The notes under the pieces: generated by a model
Told to the model about the DNA's origin: nothing
What the model saw: only the letters and a program-made list of their open reading frames with translations
The model's database searches: none
Program-made: the position numbers and the translations under genes
In this document: positions 17,719 through 28,306 of the stretch, piece after piece
Layout of the letters: every line of letters begins with the position of its first letter
Position numbering within the stretch: position 1 is the stretch's first letter
Origin: CAYNUJ01 sp964573255
GTDB lineage: Bacteria > Bacteroidota > Ignavibacteria > Ignavibacteriales > Melioribacteraceae
Assembly: GCA_964573255.1 (NCBI GenBank)
Contig: CAZNJB010000010.1
Span: forward strand, 20,704 to 84,703
Direction of reading: 5' to 3'
Length of the DNA: 64,000 nucleotides

Positions 17719-20379
17719 CTATTTGAGCAATAACATCTTTATTGATTTAGTAAATCTTCCAGCTTTCAACCTTGCTATATAAATACCGGACGCAAAGTTG
17801 CTCATATTAATGTGTGCAAAATGCTTCCCGCGCGTAAGCACTTTGTTTATAGGCTCTAAAACCTTCTGACCAAGTATATTATAAACTGCCAATTCCGTTT
17901 GAAGGGTCTGCGGAATTTCAAATTCTATAAGTGTACTAGGATTAAACGGATTGGGATAATTATTAAATAAACGGAATTCATTTACTAAATTAATTTCCGG
18001 GTTAACATTTGTCAAGGTTGATTCTCTTGCCCTGTAAACACCGTTATTAGTTGTACCAACGTAGAGAATACCGTTCTTATCCTCTACAATCACATTAATA
18101 TCTTTGGAATCCAATTCTCCAAAATTAAAATTTCCCCAGTAGTTACCATTTTTAGTTTTATATATTCCACTACCGGCAGGAGCTATATAGAAATTATCTT
18201 GAGAATCTTTATACAATAAATTATAAAACGGTTCATAATATCCCAGACCCATACCTATTTTTGAAAATCTTTGTAATGATAGGTCATATTTCATTATTCC
18301 GTTATTCCAGGTACCGAAAATTATTGAATTGGTATTTTTATCGAATATTGAACAAGTTCCGGTGAAATATGATACTTGATCATTATTTATCTTAGTTGTC
18401 CAGTGAGCGCCATTGTCGGCAGAGTAACTGATATTATTACTTCCAACAGCGTACAAATTACCATTTGCTGCTAAGTAGAGATCATATATTCCTACTGTGT
18501 CTACTACCAAACTCCAGTTGTTACCCGAATTTGTTGACTTAAATAATTCGCTTGAAGAGTAATAGGGCGAACCGGATAAGGCAAATAATGTATTATTGGA
18601 TTTTTTATAAAAAATTTTCGTAATGTTCCATAGAGTGTCATTATCATAATTAACTAAGTGAGTGAATGAATTGCCGCTATCGGTCGATTTGAATATAAAT
18701 TTATCTTGCGTACCAACATATAATACATTATTAGAATCAACAGCTAAGGATGATATTCCATAGTCAAATCCAGCAAAGGGATTCTCAAATATTTTTGTCC
18801 AACTGTCACCGTTGTCGGTTGATTTCCAGAGTGTTCCGTTTTTAACTCCGGCGAAAATCACATTGTTTTTATCTATGGTTAAAGCGGTAATTTCAGCATT
18901 GTAAGTTGTACTTGAAGTTACCGGACCGTTTAATTTTATCCAAAACGTTGTGGTATCGGTAGCAGTAGTTTTGAAAATATAGGGTAACTCATTCTCGCTT
19001 GTATTGGCAATAGGAAACACTATGGTTTTATATGTAGTTCCGAACCCAGTGTAAGTAGCGTTTCTGTCTAATAGCAGGGAAACATTCATTGAAGTGTCAC
19101 TTCCGAATAGTAATGCAGAACCAAGTATATCGGAATTTGCATATAAATTGACTTGTAAATTTGTACCACCTGATGTATATGATAAATAATCGGTTGCGTA
19201 CGGGTAAAGAGTTTGTCGGTCAACAGTACCGTTGGTTTCTTTGGAGTTGAATAGAGTCTTGGGTTTTTCTGTAATATTATATTTGTAGTAAAACTCATTG
19301 CCAAATTTTTTATTGTTGAGATAGTTTGCTAATACAAAATTGTAGAATACTTCATTAAATCTGTAGGCATAATTATTTGTCATAAAAAGATGATTAAATG
19401 ATTTGATACCATTAAGAGTATCCTGAACCATTTGTTTTATAAAATTATCTCCTAATTGTTCGATATAATATAGTGTAAAAAGTGCGGCTCTTGAATAATC
19501 GGCAAGAACCTCTTTACCGTTCACTTCAGAATTCCAATTAAAAAGTGGGATGTTGGTATTTTTGAAATAGAGTGATGTACTGCGGAGCGGATAACCGCAG
19601 ACAACCGAAGCATTTTCAGATAAACCTTCATTGACAAAAGTAAGTTCATTTTTATCGTAATTATAGTGAACCAAATGTTGGAATTCATGAGCAATTGTTT
19701 TGTTTGCTGCAGAAGGTGTATGATTTCCGTTATAGTAAAGAGTCGGCCAGGTATCTATGTATAATATATCTCTTTTATTACTGAATTCTGCGTTGCTTTG
19801 ATCATATGAGTTGAAAAATCCGGCAACATGAGGTGATGTTATATTCGTATCAGATGCATCATGAATATCTACCAAAAGAAAATCCGTTATTCCGTCCCCG
19901 TCTTTATCAGGCGGATCTCCGAATAATTGTTTAACTAAAGATATTATTCCAAGATTGGGATCTCGTGATCCGGAAGGGGTGTTTATTTCCAAGGAATTAT
20001 ACATTGAGTTAATATCATTTTGGTTTACCGTTCCGGCATTTAAGTCGCTTAATTCCACCCAAATTTGAGAAACGTTTCCCTTTGAAACAAGCTTAGCATT
20101 AACAACATAAAATGCTTGTTGTAAATAATTATAAACATAAAATTGTCTAACTGTTCCTATCGAATCTCCGTTAACAGAAGAGGGGTAATTTAGAGAGTTT
20201 TCCATTGCTTTTCTATATACATCAGGATACAATCTTTTTGTGTTATTATATATTGTTTTTAAGTCAATAGAGGTTAAACCAGGCATGCCACATATGTCTA
20301 AAGATTGACTGTAATTTATTTTTATAAAACTTAATAAAATTATTATTGTAAGAATATTTATACTTTTGATTTTAATCAT
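17719..20379 (-). CDS. T9SS-exported putative zinc metalloprotease with BNR/propeller repeats
   Basis: This 886-residue protein has a signal peptide, then a catalytic-looking region: HEFQH (His231, Glu232, His235) followed by NEGLSE (Glu251), the gluzincin-like HExxH...NEG arrangement; DKDGDGITDFLLVDIHD precedes it. Residues about 490-790 form BNR/sialidase-like blades (SGNNWSLV, NGAHWTTKI). The end is a T9SS sorting domain (NYPNPFNPSTLIEF...KMLLLK). It is probably a secreted peptidase with a binding propeller. Its ATG overlaps the stop of the small lipoprotein gene in ATGA, and a GGAGG site lies inside that gene. Confidence 0.8.
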   Translation of the reverse strand: MIKIKSINILTIIILLSFIKINYSQSLDICGMPGLTSIDLKTIYNNTKRLYPDVYRKAMENSLNYPSSVNGDSIGTVRQFYVYNYLQQAFYVVNAKLVSKGNVSQIWVELSDLNAGTVNQNDINSMYNSLEINTPSGSRDPNLGIISLVKQLFGDPPDKDGDGITDFLLVDIHDASDTNITSPHVAGFFNSYDQSNAEFSNKRDILYIDTWPTLYYNGNHTPSAANKTIAHEFQHLVHYNYDKNELTFVNEGLSENASVVCGYPLRSTSLYFKNTNIPLFNWNSEVNGKEVLADYSRAALFTLYYIEQLGDNFIKQMVQDTLNGIKSFNHLFMTNNYAYRFNEVFYNFVLANYLNNKKFGNEFYYKYNITEKPKTLFNSKETNGTVDRQTLYPYATDYLSYTSGGTNLQVNLYANSDILGSALLFGSDTSMNVSLLLDRNATYTGFGTTYKTIVFPIANTSENELPYIFKTTATDTTTFWIKLNGPVTSSTTYNAEITALTIDKNNVIFAGVKNGTLWKSTDNGDSWTKIFENPFAGFDYGISSLAVDSNNVLYVGTQDKFIFKSTDSGNSFTHLVNYDNDTLWNITKIFYKKSNNTLFALSGSPYYSSSELFKSTNSGNNWSLVVDTVGIYDLYLAANGNLYAVGSNNISYSADNGAHWTTKINNDQVSYFTGTCSIFDKNTNSIIFGTWNNGIMKYDLSLQRFSKIGMGLGYYEPFYNLLYKDSQDNFYIAPAGSGIYKTKNGNYWGNFNFGELDSKDINVIVEDKNGILYVGTTNNGVYRARESTLTNVNPEINLVNEFRLFNNYPNPFNPSTLIEFEIPQTLQTELAVYNILGQKVLEPINKVLTRGKHFAHINMSNFASGIYIARLKAGRFTKSIKMLLLK

Positions 20380-20657
20380 TTCGACCTCCTTTGAAAGAAA
20401 GCTTTTATTACAATAATTGTATCTCCAGCTACCTGATCAATAATAAGTTTAGCATTCTTGCCTTGATGATTCCATAAGTCAGTGTAATTGGTGGATTCTT
20501 TGCTGATGATGTATATTTTCCCGTTATCGGTATCTAATGCTAAATTGGTAAATGGTTCATTACCGATTATAATTAATTTGCCTGATAGTGAAGGGGTGGT
20601 AGGTTTTCCGCAGTAGGCTAATAAAAAAACAAAAGATAACATTAGAAAGATTCTCAT
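20376..20657 (-). CDS. Small lipoprotein of unknown function
   Basis: This 93-residue protein has a lipoprotein signal (FVFLLAYCGKP; Cys16). The remaining 75 residues look like a small beta-barrel (GKLIIIGNEPFTNLALD, AKLIIDQVAGDTIIVIKAF), perhaps OB-like. It overlaps both neighbours by 4 bases, so it is translated with the two large secreted proteins and may be an anchor, chaperone or inhibitor for one of them. I do not recognise the family. Confidence 0.7.
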   Translation of the reverse strand: MRIFLMLSFVFLLAYCGKPTTPSLSGKLIIIGNEPFTNLALDTDNGKIYIISKESTNYTDLWNHQGKNAKLIIDQVAGDTIIVIKAFFQRRSK

Positions 20658-23161
20658 TTTAACAATATCATTTTTTTTACCAATGTGTTTCTATTGTAAG
20701 TCAATTTATAAAAATAAATTCCACTGGGTAATTCGGTTCCATTAAACTTAATTCGATAAAATCCCGGTGATTTATGAGCATTTACTAACGTAGTGATCTT
20801 TTCACCCAAAGAATTATAAAGGCTAATGTTAACAAAAGATAAGTGACTATTAGAATTATCGGGAATGCTGAATTCAATTGTGGTTGTTGGGTTAAACGGA
20901 TTCGGATAATTCTGATATAACTTGAACTCCGTAGGAAGCGTTTTAATTTCTTCTTTCACTTCTGTTAAATTATTAGAGACCCAAAGTCCGCCTCCGCCGG
21001 TTCCTACAAATAATTGAGAAGTATTATTCGGATTTATTTGAGTGAATAAAACATAATCGTGATTTAAATTGTCGGTAACATTTTGCCAGGTGTTTCCGGA
21101 ATCTGTAGATTTGAAAATACCGGGCTGTACGTCTGGCAGCCAAACGGAATACCAAGGTTGAGAGGCAATGAATATCATACTTGGAGCATTTGGATTAATT
21201 GTGATGTCAGCAATCCGAGGCAAATCGGAAATTTGCGACCAAGTATTTCCTTCGTCGGTTGATTTAAATAATCCTCCGGTTACACTCCAATCGTAATTTT
21301 CAGTAGCGCCGCAGTAAATTACATTATTTGTGTTATCAATTTCTATTGATAATACATCGTAAGCCGGAAATGAACTTAAGTTAAACCAGGAAGCTCCTGC
21401 ATCCGTTGATTTGTATAAAGCACCTCCACCGCCGAAATTATTTATTCCTAAATAGAGTTCATTTGAATTATCAGGATTTATTTTTACCACCCAGGCGCCT
21501 GCTGCATCTCCACCCAAACCGTTATTAATCGAAAACCAATTATTCCCGCCATCCGTTGATTTATAAACTCCGTTAGTGAATGAAGTAGCATAAAGTGTTC
21601 TGTTGCCCGGTGTACCGGAGGTGAAATCTACTGTTAAATATGGACGACCATCCGGAAAACCGTTTGATATATTCACAAAAGTATTTCCATCGTCTGTGCT
21701 CTTGTATATTCTACCCATTGTATATCCGTTTGTAAAAGCTGAGCCTATTCCGTCGTACCGGCTCAAATAAATATCACCGTTATTAGGATCAATGAATATA
21801 TCTTTAGCAGCATCATAACCGTCGTAAGGATCCATTTTAGGATCGAGAGGTTTGAAACTTATTCCGCCGTCGGTAGAGCGGAAGAGTCCCATATCATCAT
21901 AACCGATAAAAATATCATTAGAATTAATAGGGGAGAAGGCAATGCCTTCAGTCATCATCAATTCAAAACCGTTTCCTTGCCAGGCATCGCCTATCTTTTT
22001 CGTATAAATTTGTTCCCAACTCTCACCAGCGTTTGTTGTTCGATAAATCCAATCTCGTCCCCAGTAAATTCTATTAGTATCACTCGGAGCCATTGCCAAT
22101 ACTAATGCATGTCTTTCATCAAAAAAGTTCTGATCCATCCAGCCTTCGGTTACGTTGTTATCAACCTTCTGCCAGGATGCTCCTCCGTTCATTGTTTTAT
22201 AAATGCCCCATTCCTCATACGCCGCTAAAGTTTCATCAGGATATCCAACGCTCGTTCCGATATAAATTGTTTTTGTATTTAAAGGATTAACGGTAAATTT
22301 CCAATAGTAGTAGAACATCCCATCGCTTTGCATTTTGGGCAGATTCGAAGTAATATCATTCCAGGTGTTTGCTTTATCGGTACTCATATAAATACCCCCG
22401 GAAAATGAATTGATATCACCCTCTGTACCAAATGTAGGAAGAGAAACGAAAAGTTTATTGTTTACATATTTTAAATTCCAGATATATTTATGGGGCAATC
22501 CGGTTGAGCGGTTTTCCCAACTTGTACCTAAATCGGGTGAAAAGTATAATCCGTCTGAAGTACCGAGAAATATTTCGGAATTTGGTGTTACAACAATATT
22601 AAAGACTGTAGCTGTATCAGACATCGGTATGCTTATTGTCGACCAACTTACACCTGCATTGGTTGATTTATAAACTCCTTTCCCAGCCGTGCCGACGAAT
22701 AAATTATTGAAATTATTTGGGTCCTGTGCAATTGAGAAAACGGTAGTTAGATCTTCTTCTGATGCAATTTCCTGAGGGAAGAGTAATTCCCAGTTTTTAC
22801 CGCCGTCAACTGATTTAAACAATCCGATTGCGCAACAGTAGAATATTGAATTAAATGAATTATCCGATTTATCGAATTGGAATTGGTTTGTCCAATAAAC
22901 ATCGGGTGTCCAAGGTCCCGATGCCATATTATTATTTATCATTTCCCAGGTTTCACCGCCGTTGGTTGTTTTGAATATTCCCTCAATATCACCGCCAAGG
23001 TATACGACGTCAGAATTATCAGGTTGAATTAATACGGTTTGCAAATCACTTCCGCCACCGGGACCTATATTGCTCCAATGATTTTGAGCATTTATTATAA
23101 CAGAAAAATTCAGGATGAAGAGGAATAGGAAGAGGAAGAAATTATAAAAATTCTTTCTCAT
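20654..23161 (-). CDS. T9SS-exported VPS10/BNR-repeat (sortilin-like propeller) protein
   Basis: This 835-residue protein has a signal peptide (FLFLFILNFSVIINAQ) and then at least ten repeats with Asp-box-type GIFKTTNGGETWEMI, GLFKSVDGGKNWELL and similar blades through about residue 730, then the T9SS sorting domain (NYPNPFNPTTTIEFS...KMILLK). Such propellers occur in glycoside hydrolases, sortilin and YCF48-like proteins. No clear catalytic motif was found, so a surface binding role is more likely than an enzyme. It is the first gene of the three-gene overlapping operon. Confidence 0.85.
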   Translation of the reverse strand: MRKNFYNFFLFLFLFILNFSVIINAQNHWSNIGPGGGSDLQTVLIQPDNSDVVYLGGDIEGIFKTTNGGETWEMINNNMASGPWTPDVYWTNQFQFDKSDNSFNSIFYCCAIGLFKSVDGGKNWELLFPQEIASEEDLTTVFSIAQDPNNFNNLFVGTAGKGVYKSTNAGVSWSTISIPMSDTATVFNIVVTPNSEIFLGTSDGLYFSPDLGTSWENRSTGLPHKYIWNLKYVNNKLFVSLPTFGTEGDINSFSGGIYMSTDKANTWNDITSNLPKMQSDGMFYYYWKFTVNPLNTKTIYIGTSVGYPDETLAAYEEWGIYKTMNGGASWQKVDNNVTEGWMDQNFFDERHALVLAMAPSDTNRIYWGRDWIYRTTNAGESWEQIYTKKIGDAWQGNGFELMMTEGIAFSPINSNDIFIGYDDMGLFRSTDGGISFKPLDPKMDPYDGYDAAKDIFIDPNNGDIYLSRYDGIGSAFTNGYTMGRIYKSTDDGNTFVNISNGFPDGRPYLTVDFTSGTPGNRTLYATSFTNGVYKSTDGGNNWFSINNGLGGDAAGAWVVKINPDNSNELYLGINNFGGGGALYKSTDAGASWFNLSSFPAYDVLSIEIDNTNNVIYCGATENYDWSVTGGLFKSTDEGNTWSQISDLPRIADITINPNAPSMIFIASQPWYSVWLPDVQPGIFKSTDSGNTWQNVTDNLNHDYVLFTQINPNNTSQLFVGTGGGGLWVSNNLTEVKEEIKTLPTEFKLYQNYPNPFNPTTTIEFSIPDNSNSHLSFVNISLYNSLGEKITTLVNAHKSPGFYRIKFNGTELPSGIYFYKLTYNRNTLVKKMILLK

Positions 23162-23342
23162 AACTTTGCCCTGTGTATATTTTTATTAATATAATGATTT
23201 TTTTAGTATGAATAAACTCTAGAGGTCAATTTTGTGATATGCAGCAATGGGGTAAAAAATATGTTGCAGAAGTGGGTTTGAATTTTTTGCCTTGGTAAAT
23301 ATGAAAGAATAAGCAGATTCTTTTTAAATTATTATCCGTTGA

Positions 23343-26300
23343 TTACAAAAGAGCTTTTTTCTTTCTTAATATCAGAATAGAAAAAAAGATTAGTATAACA
23401 AATAAATAGATGTAATTACTAAATAATTTCAGATCTAAATTAACCGCAGAATTATTGCCTGTTAAAACAAAAGCAGCCCAATAATAGGGATTTGGTGAAA
23501 CGTTTTTGATGAACTCAATTTTCGTTTGCCTTAATGCTGATGCTGGATTATTGTTTCGGGATAAATTCGAGTAGAATATTTTCATAAACTTTGACGAATA
23601 TTTATCGTTTATATCCCATAATGTCGATATAATATTTTGTGCTCCGGCTTCTGTAAAAACTTTTTGCATCCCGATAATACCTTCGCCATTAATTACTTTT
23701 CCGAGAGCAGTTCTGCAAGCGGAGAGTACAACCAAATTGCTGTGCAAGTTTGTGGAAGCAATTTCTCCCGGTTCTAATAAGCAACTGTTAAGAGTACCGG
23801 AAGGTGTAAAGACAATTGCGGGTCTGCTTTTATTTAGGAATGCATGAGTGGAGAGATGGATCACTGATTTATGAGTAGAGAATTTTTTGAAATTAATTTC
23901 TGTTGCATCTTTTGATTCCAATAGCGTTACATTGTCGAATAAATCGGAAATAGATTCAATCTCGGTTTTTGAATAAGTTAACGGAGCAAAATTTAGAGTG
24001 CGTAAAATATTTTGTGTTTGAAGGTCAATCTCACCTCTAAATGTGATTTTGTTATTGCTGGAACCGAAATCCGGATCTCCCATTACGAGCAATCCACTGT
24101 CGTCGTGCAATTGTTCTTCGGCTAAAAGAACCTTTGCAGATAGGGCGTAACTGATATTATATTTTTCAATTAAGAATTTAACTTTGTCATATCGGTATGG
24201 TCCGTAAGACTCGTTATATTCCGTCACTAAAAATTCTAATGGAATTACTGCCAAGGAGTTTGAAGTTGAAAAAATTAAATGTGTTTTTTCTGTAATTCCT
24301 GTTAGTGCAGGAGCTAAAAATTCTTTGTACAATTTGTTTGAATAATATGAGTTGAATGCAAATAAATCTTGATTAAAAAATAAATTGTTGTTTTTATTTT
24401 TTTCGTCGTAGTAAGGAGAAATTTTTGAAATAACATCTTTCAGTTTTTCTTTCGAATAATTAACTCTTATTGAATTAAATGCATTTTTGGTGACTACGAA
24501 ATAATTACTGTAATCAGTCGTTTGATAGATGCTTATATACGCTTGATTATCATTCAATTTCTTTTGCAGTTGCTCAATTATATTATTTTGTTCAAATCCG
24601 TATTTGTTGTTTTTTATTTCAGCATAAAGTTTGTTTTCAATTTTTGAGAGGGAATCTGATTCGGCTTCGGTTAGTAATCCTGAACTTAACTTCCACTTAA
24701 TATCCAAATACTTAGTCAAAAGTGAATCACTCAATTTCACTTTTAATATATTTCGGTAAGTGTTAAATGCTTTACTCTTTTCAAATATTGTGAATGCTTT
24801 TTCTTCTTTACCAGCTTTCAGTAAAAAATCAACGAAGTCTTCCGTTAATTGATAATAATTACCTAGATAATCGATTTGAAGTTTGTCAGTTTTTGTTAGT
24901 GCGTTTAGCACATAAGTTAATTCGGCGAAAGATTTATCGAAATATTCTTCCACAATCTTTTTATTAATATTGTAGTTTATTTTTGCCAATAAATAGTACA
25001 GTTTGGAGAGCTCGTTATGATCGTTTATGCTATTAGCGATTTCAATAGATTTATTAAAGTATTTCTCCGCTATTTTTAAAGAATTCAATTCTTTGTAGCA
25101 TTCACCGTAAATAGAGTACAATTTAACGAGCTGATATTTTAATTCATATTCTTCTATAAAATGTTCTACGGATTTCAGTAATTCGATTGCATTATGAGTT
25201 TTATGATTTCTCAATTCCAATTCAGCCAAGTTGAGCGTTGCGTTAATATTTAATAACACATCTCCTAGCTGAAGCGATTTGGCAATTACTGAGCTTAATA
25301 TTTGCTTCGCATCATTAAGCTCGTCATTATTTCCCAACATTAAAGCTTTTTCGTAGAATAGTTCTTGAAGAGAATATTCGTCACCGCCTTTATTTGCAAG
25401 ACTTATTGCACTATCAATTTGATTAATTGCGTATTCAAAATCTCCAATGTTGAAATATAAAATTCCAATGCCTTCTTTTGCTTTCGAAGAAATTGAATAT
25501 TCTTTAATTACATTACCTAACGAATCTGCAATGTTATAATAGAATAACCCTTCCGAATAGTTAGAAAGGTTAGTATAAATATCACCCAATCCAATTAAGT
25601 TTAGTGCTCTTGCGCGAATATTATCCCCGGCATAATCTAATCCATCTTCGTAATATTTTTTAGCTTCATAATAGTTGCCGATATTAACAAATAAGTTGCC
25701 AATGTTATTTGCCAGTAAAGAGAGTCTGGTTTGCTCTTTTGTTTTTAAGTATAGGTTATAGCTTTTAATGTAAGCACTTCGCGCTCTTATAAGTTCGCCC
25801 GTAAAAGTGTAACTTGTTGCCAATTCCGAATACGTCAATGCCAATAACTTTTGATTTTGTATTTCGGTTGCCAAGTTGATTGCTGAATTGAAATATTTAC
25901 GTGCCTCATAAATATTGCCCGAATCATCAGCAAGAATTCCCAAGTTTATTTTTGCTTTAATTAGCTCAATTTTATTGCCTGAGATTAATCCCTTTTTCTC
26001 GGCTAATTCATAATATTTTTTTGCAGAATCAAGATCACCCGACAAATAAAAAATCGATCCAAGTGCATTCTCGAATTTTGAAAGAATAAAATCATTATTA
26101 TTTGAAGAAATAATAATTTTGCAAATTTCCCCGGCTCTTTTGTAGTCGCCAAGTCCGCGATAAACATAACTGAGATAATAATTAAAAAATGGTGATGAAC
26201 TTCCGTAAATAACCGATGTATCAGCCAATGACTTTGCCGAGTAAAGTTGATTGGTTTTATAATAAACTAAAAATTTCAGTAAGTTAATTTTGGGTGTATT

Positions 26301-26687
26301 TCTATTCTTTATTTTTTTTAATAAATCTTTGCCTTCTTTACCTGATTTTGCAGCGTCAGTCAATAGATCATAAAATGCGAAATTATCAGGCGGCATATTT
26401 GCGAAAGGGGAAAGAAGTTCATAAATCTTCGAGTAATTATTATTCTTTACTTCGTTAATTGCTGAAATTTCTGCTCTCTCAATATTGCTAAAGATTGTAG
26501 AGTCAATAATAGTTAATGAGTTATCCTTAGAATTTAGAAAAGAATAATAGAGTGAATCAATTTTATTCGTAACTGAAAAAAATTTTTCAGTCTGCTGAAT
26601 ATGTAATGAAGTAGCAGATGCAGAAGTAATTAATAAAGTCAGGATAAGAATAGATGCGAATAATGTCCGTGTAACTTTCGCATACAT
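23343..26687 (-). CDS. TPR-CHAT caspase-like protein with C-terminal membrane anchor
   Basis: This 1114-residue protein has an N-terminal signal sequence (LFASILILTLLITSASA), then tetratricopeptide repeats over roughly residues 120-620 (GLGDYKRAGEICKIII and others). The C-terminal CHAT (caspase HetF associated with TPRs) domain, about 800-1075, carries the dyad His948 (HLSTHAF) and Cys991 (LSACRTALGKV), plus GAQNIISTLWDIND and YYWAAFVLTG. A transmembrane helix (about 1085-1105) and KKK end the protein, so the CHAT domain probably faces the periplasm. It starts one base after the anti-sigma-like stop (TAATATG), a coupling arrangement. Protease activity is inferred from the dyad. Confidence 0.9.
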   Translation of the reverse strand: MYAKVTRTLFASILILTLLITSASATSLHIQQTEKFFSVTNKIDSLYYSFLNSKDNSLTIIDSTIFSNIERAEISAINEVKNNNYSKIYELLSPFANMPPDNFAFYDLLTDAAKSGKEGKDLLKKIKNRNTPKINLLKFLVYYKTNQLYSAKSLADTSVIYGSSSPFFNYYLSYVYRGLGDYKRAGEICKIIISSNNNDFILSKFENALGSIFYLSGDLDSAKKYYELAEKKGLISGNKIELIKAKINLGILADDSGNIYEARKYFNSAINLATEIQNQKLLALTYSELATSYTFTGELIRARSAYIKSYNLYLKTKEQTRLSLLANNIGNLFVNIGNYYEAKKYYEDGLDYAGDNIRARALNLIGLGDIYTNLSNYSEGLFYYNIADSLGNVIKEYSISSKAKEGIGILYFNIGDFEYAINQIDSAISLANKGGDEYSLQELFYEKALMLGNNDELNDAKQILSSVIAKSLQLGDVLLNINATLNLAELELRNHKTHNAIELLKSVEHFIEEYELKYQLVKLYSIYGECYKELNSLKIAEKYFNKSIEIANSINDHNELSKLYYLLAKINYNINKKIVEEYFDKSFAELTYVLNALTKTDKLQIDYLGNYYQLTEDFVDFLLKAGKEEKAFTIFEKSKAFNTYRNILKVKLSDSLLTKYLDIKWKLSSGLLTEAESDSLSKIENKLYAEIKNNKYGFEQNNIIEQLQKKLNDNQAYISIYQTTDYSNYFVVTKNAFNSIRVNYSKEKLKDVISKISPYYDEKNKNNNLFFNQDLFAFNSYYSNKLYKEFLAPALTGITEKTHLIFSTSNSLAVIPLEFLVTEYNESYGPYRYDKVKFLIEKYNISYALSAKVLLAEEQLHDDSGLLVMGDPDFGSSNNKITFRGEIDLQTQNILRTLNFAPLTYSKTEIESISDLFDNVTLLESKDATEINFKKFSTHKSVIHLSTHAFLNKSRPAIVFTPSGTLNSCLLEPGEIASTNLHSNLVVLSACRTALGKVINGEGIIGMQKVFTEAGAQNIISTLWDINDKYSSKFMKIFYSNLSRNNNPASALRQTKIEFIKNVSPNPYYWAAFVLTGNNSAVNLDLKLFSNYIYLFVILIFFSILILRKKKALL

Positions 26688-26688
26688 A

Positions 26689-27633
26689 TTAGTCCTCTAA
26701 CGAAGCAAGAATTTTTTCTGCCTTTTCGGAATACTTTCCTTTCCCACTTATTACTTTTTTAAGATATTCTTTGCCGGTTTCAATCTCATTTTTTAACAGA
26801 TATGCTTTCCCTATGTAATAGTAAGAATTTAGCTTGATATTATTGAATGCCGGATTATTTATCTTTTCAATTGAATGATTTAAGTGTAAAATAGCGCTGT
26901 CCAATTTTTCCGGTATATGTGTCCGGTACAATCCCACGAAACTTTTTTCAGAAGTGAGCAGATACGATAGCCCAAGAAGATATTCGGAATAGAATACGCT
27001 TTCATCGTTGGGCGAGTTGACCACATCCTGTTTGAGGTATTTTATTGCATCGGAATAATTTTCTTCTTCCATAGCAAAAACACTTTTCTGAAATTCCTCT
27101 GTTAACCGACCTCTTGTAACGCTAATGCTTACATCTGTAGAAACACTCTCCTTGTATAAGGGAATATTAAAATTAAGAAAGGAATATAATCCGGAATATA
27201 GAACGGCAAGCACAATTACAGCGGCTGCTGCGTATTGAATAGCTGCATTTCTAAAAAAGAAATTTGTACTTTCTTTTACTGACAGCTCTTTAGAAAACGA
27301 AGCATCAATAAAATTTGAAGTTTCTTTGGCTTCTTCTCTGAGCATATTGAGATCGTCCCTGCATTGTTTGCACGAACTAAGATGTGCCTCTAATTTAAAT
27401 CTGAGTTTGTCAAAATGTTTGAGAACACTTTCATTGTTCTCAAGGTAGAAAGCGTACGAAGCAAGTGTTTCGAAGGGGATGTGCGTATGTTTCGGTAATT
27501 CGAAAACTGCTTGAATAACAAAATCAATGAAATCTGCCTTATCCGGATATTTTTGCTTTAATATTTTCAGTTCTTCAATAGTAGTATTTTCATCATCAAT
27601 AATTTTTTCGATTAAATCGTAAAAATCTTCCAT
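26689..27633 (-). CDS. Zinc-finger (zf-HC2) anti-sigma-factor-like membrane protein
   Basis: This 314-residue protein has a cytosolic N-terminal part with the anti-sigma zinc-binding pattern His84-x3-Cys88-x2-Cys91 (EAHLSSCKQCRDD), one transmembrane helix (about 135-155, AAVIVLAVLYSGLYSFLNF), and an extracytoplasmic TPR-like C-terminal domain (about 185-310, YYIGKAYLLKNEIETGKEYL). This is the layout of ECF anti-sigma factors that sense envelope signals. It lies between an ECF sigma gene and a CHAT protease gene, so it probably restrains the former. Whether CHAT cleaves it is open. Confidence 0.85.
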   Translation of the reverse strand: MEDFYDLIEKIIDDENTTIEELKILKQKYPDKADFIDFVIQAVFELPKHTHIPFETLASYAFYLENNESVLKHFDKLRFKLEAHLSSCKQCRDDLNMLREEAKETSNFIDASFSKELSVKESTNFFFRNAAIQYAAAAVIVLAVLYSGLYSFLNFNIPLYKESVSTDVSISVTRGRLTEEFQKSVFAMEEENYSDAIKYLKQDVVNSPNDESVFYSEYLLGLSYLLTSEKSFVGLYRTHIPEKLDSAILHLNHSIEKINNPAFNNIKLNSYYYIGKAYLLKNEIETGKEYLKKVISGKGKYSEKAEKILASLED

Positions 27634-27692
27634 TCTATTTCCTTATGTTGTCAGAACGAATAGTGTAATAAATTGGGGGAAAGTGACAGGAA

Positions 27693-28244
27693 TCAGAGTT
27701 TATTTTTCAATTCTTCCAGCGTTCTGTAAAACATTTTTTTTACAGCCGCTTCCGATTTACTCAAGTTATCGGCAATTTCTTGAAATTTTAGCCCCTCCCA
27801 AAAGCGCTGTCTTATAATTTGCTGTTTTTCATCCGATAGATTGTTTAATTTTTTCAAAACAATTTCGGCATCGATCGGGATAGAATTATCCGGATTCTCA
27901 GTATGATGTATTGCCGTATTAAGTTCGAATGTTTGACGATTTTGGGACTTCTTGTAAAAACTAATAAACTTGAAATACAATACTTTCCGCAGCCAATTTT
28001 CAATGTTTTCAATTTTTTCTAAATTTTGATGGAATATTAAACAGACGTCATTCGTTAGATCTTCAACATCATCAATATTGACTATTTTTTTAAGTCTGTA
28101 TTTCGATAGAAAATATGAGTGAGAAACCTCACGAATTATTGATAAAAGTTGCTCAATGGACAACTTATCACCTGATTTTGCAGAATTTATTAGCGAATGA
28201 ATGCTTTTTTCGTTAAAATTGATGTAATTAAAATCTTGGTTCAA
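27693..28244 (-). CDS. ECF-type sigma-70 family RNA polymerase sigma factor
   Basis: This 183-residue protein has sigma region 2 at about 50-105 (DVEDLTNDVCLIFHQNLEK, ENWLRKVLYFKFISFYKK) and region 4 at about 130-183 with a helix-turn-helix (RFWEGLKFQEIADNLSKSE, AAVKKMFYRTLEELKNKL). Region 3 is missing, as expected for ECF sigma factors. The only reasonable start is TTG (28244), with no clear Shine-Dalgarno. It leads the operon with anti-sigma and CHAT genes and is divergent, 62 bases away, from a T9SS cargo gene that may be a target. Confidence 0.92.
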   Translation of the reverse strand: MNQDFNYINFNEKSIHSLINSAKSGDKLSIEQLLSIIREVSHSYFLSKYRLKKIVNIDDVEDLTNDVCLIFHQNLEKIENIENWLRKVLYFKFISFYKKSQNRQTFELNTAIHHTENPDNSIPIDAEIVLKKLNNLSDEKQQIIRQRFWEGLKFQEIADNLSKSEAAVKKMFYRTLEELKNKL

Positions 28245-28306
28245 ACCGAAATTGTCACTTTTGTTAAATTTGAATAACTAATATATAAATAAGTGCAAGA
28301 ATATAA

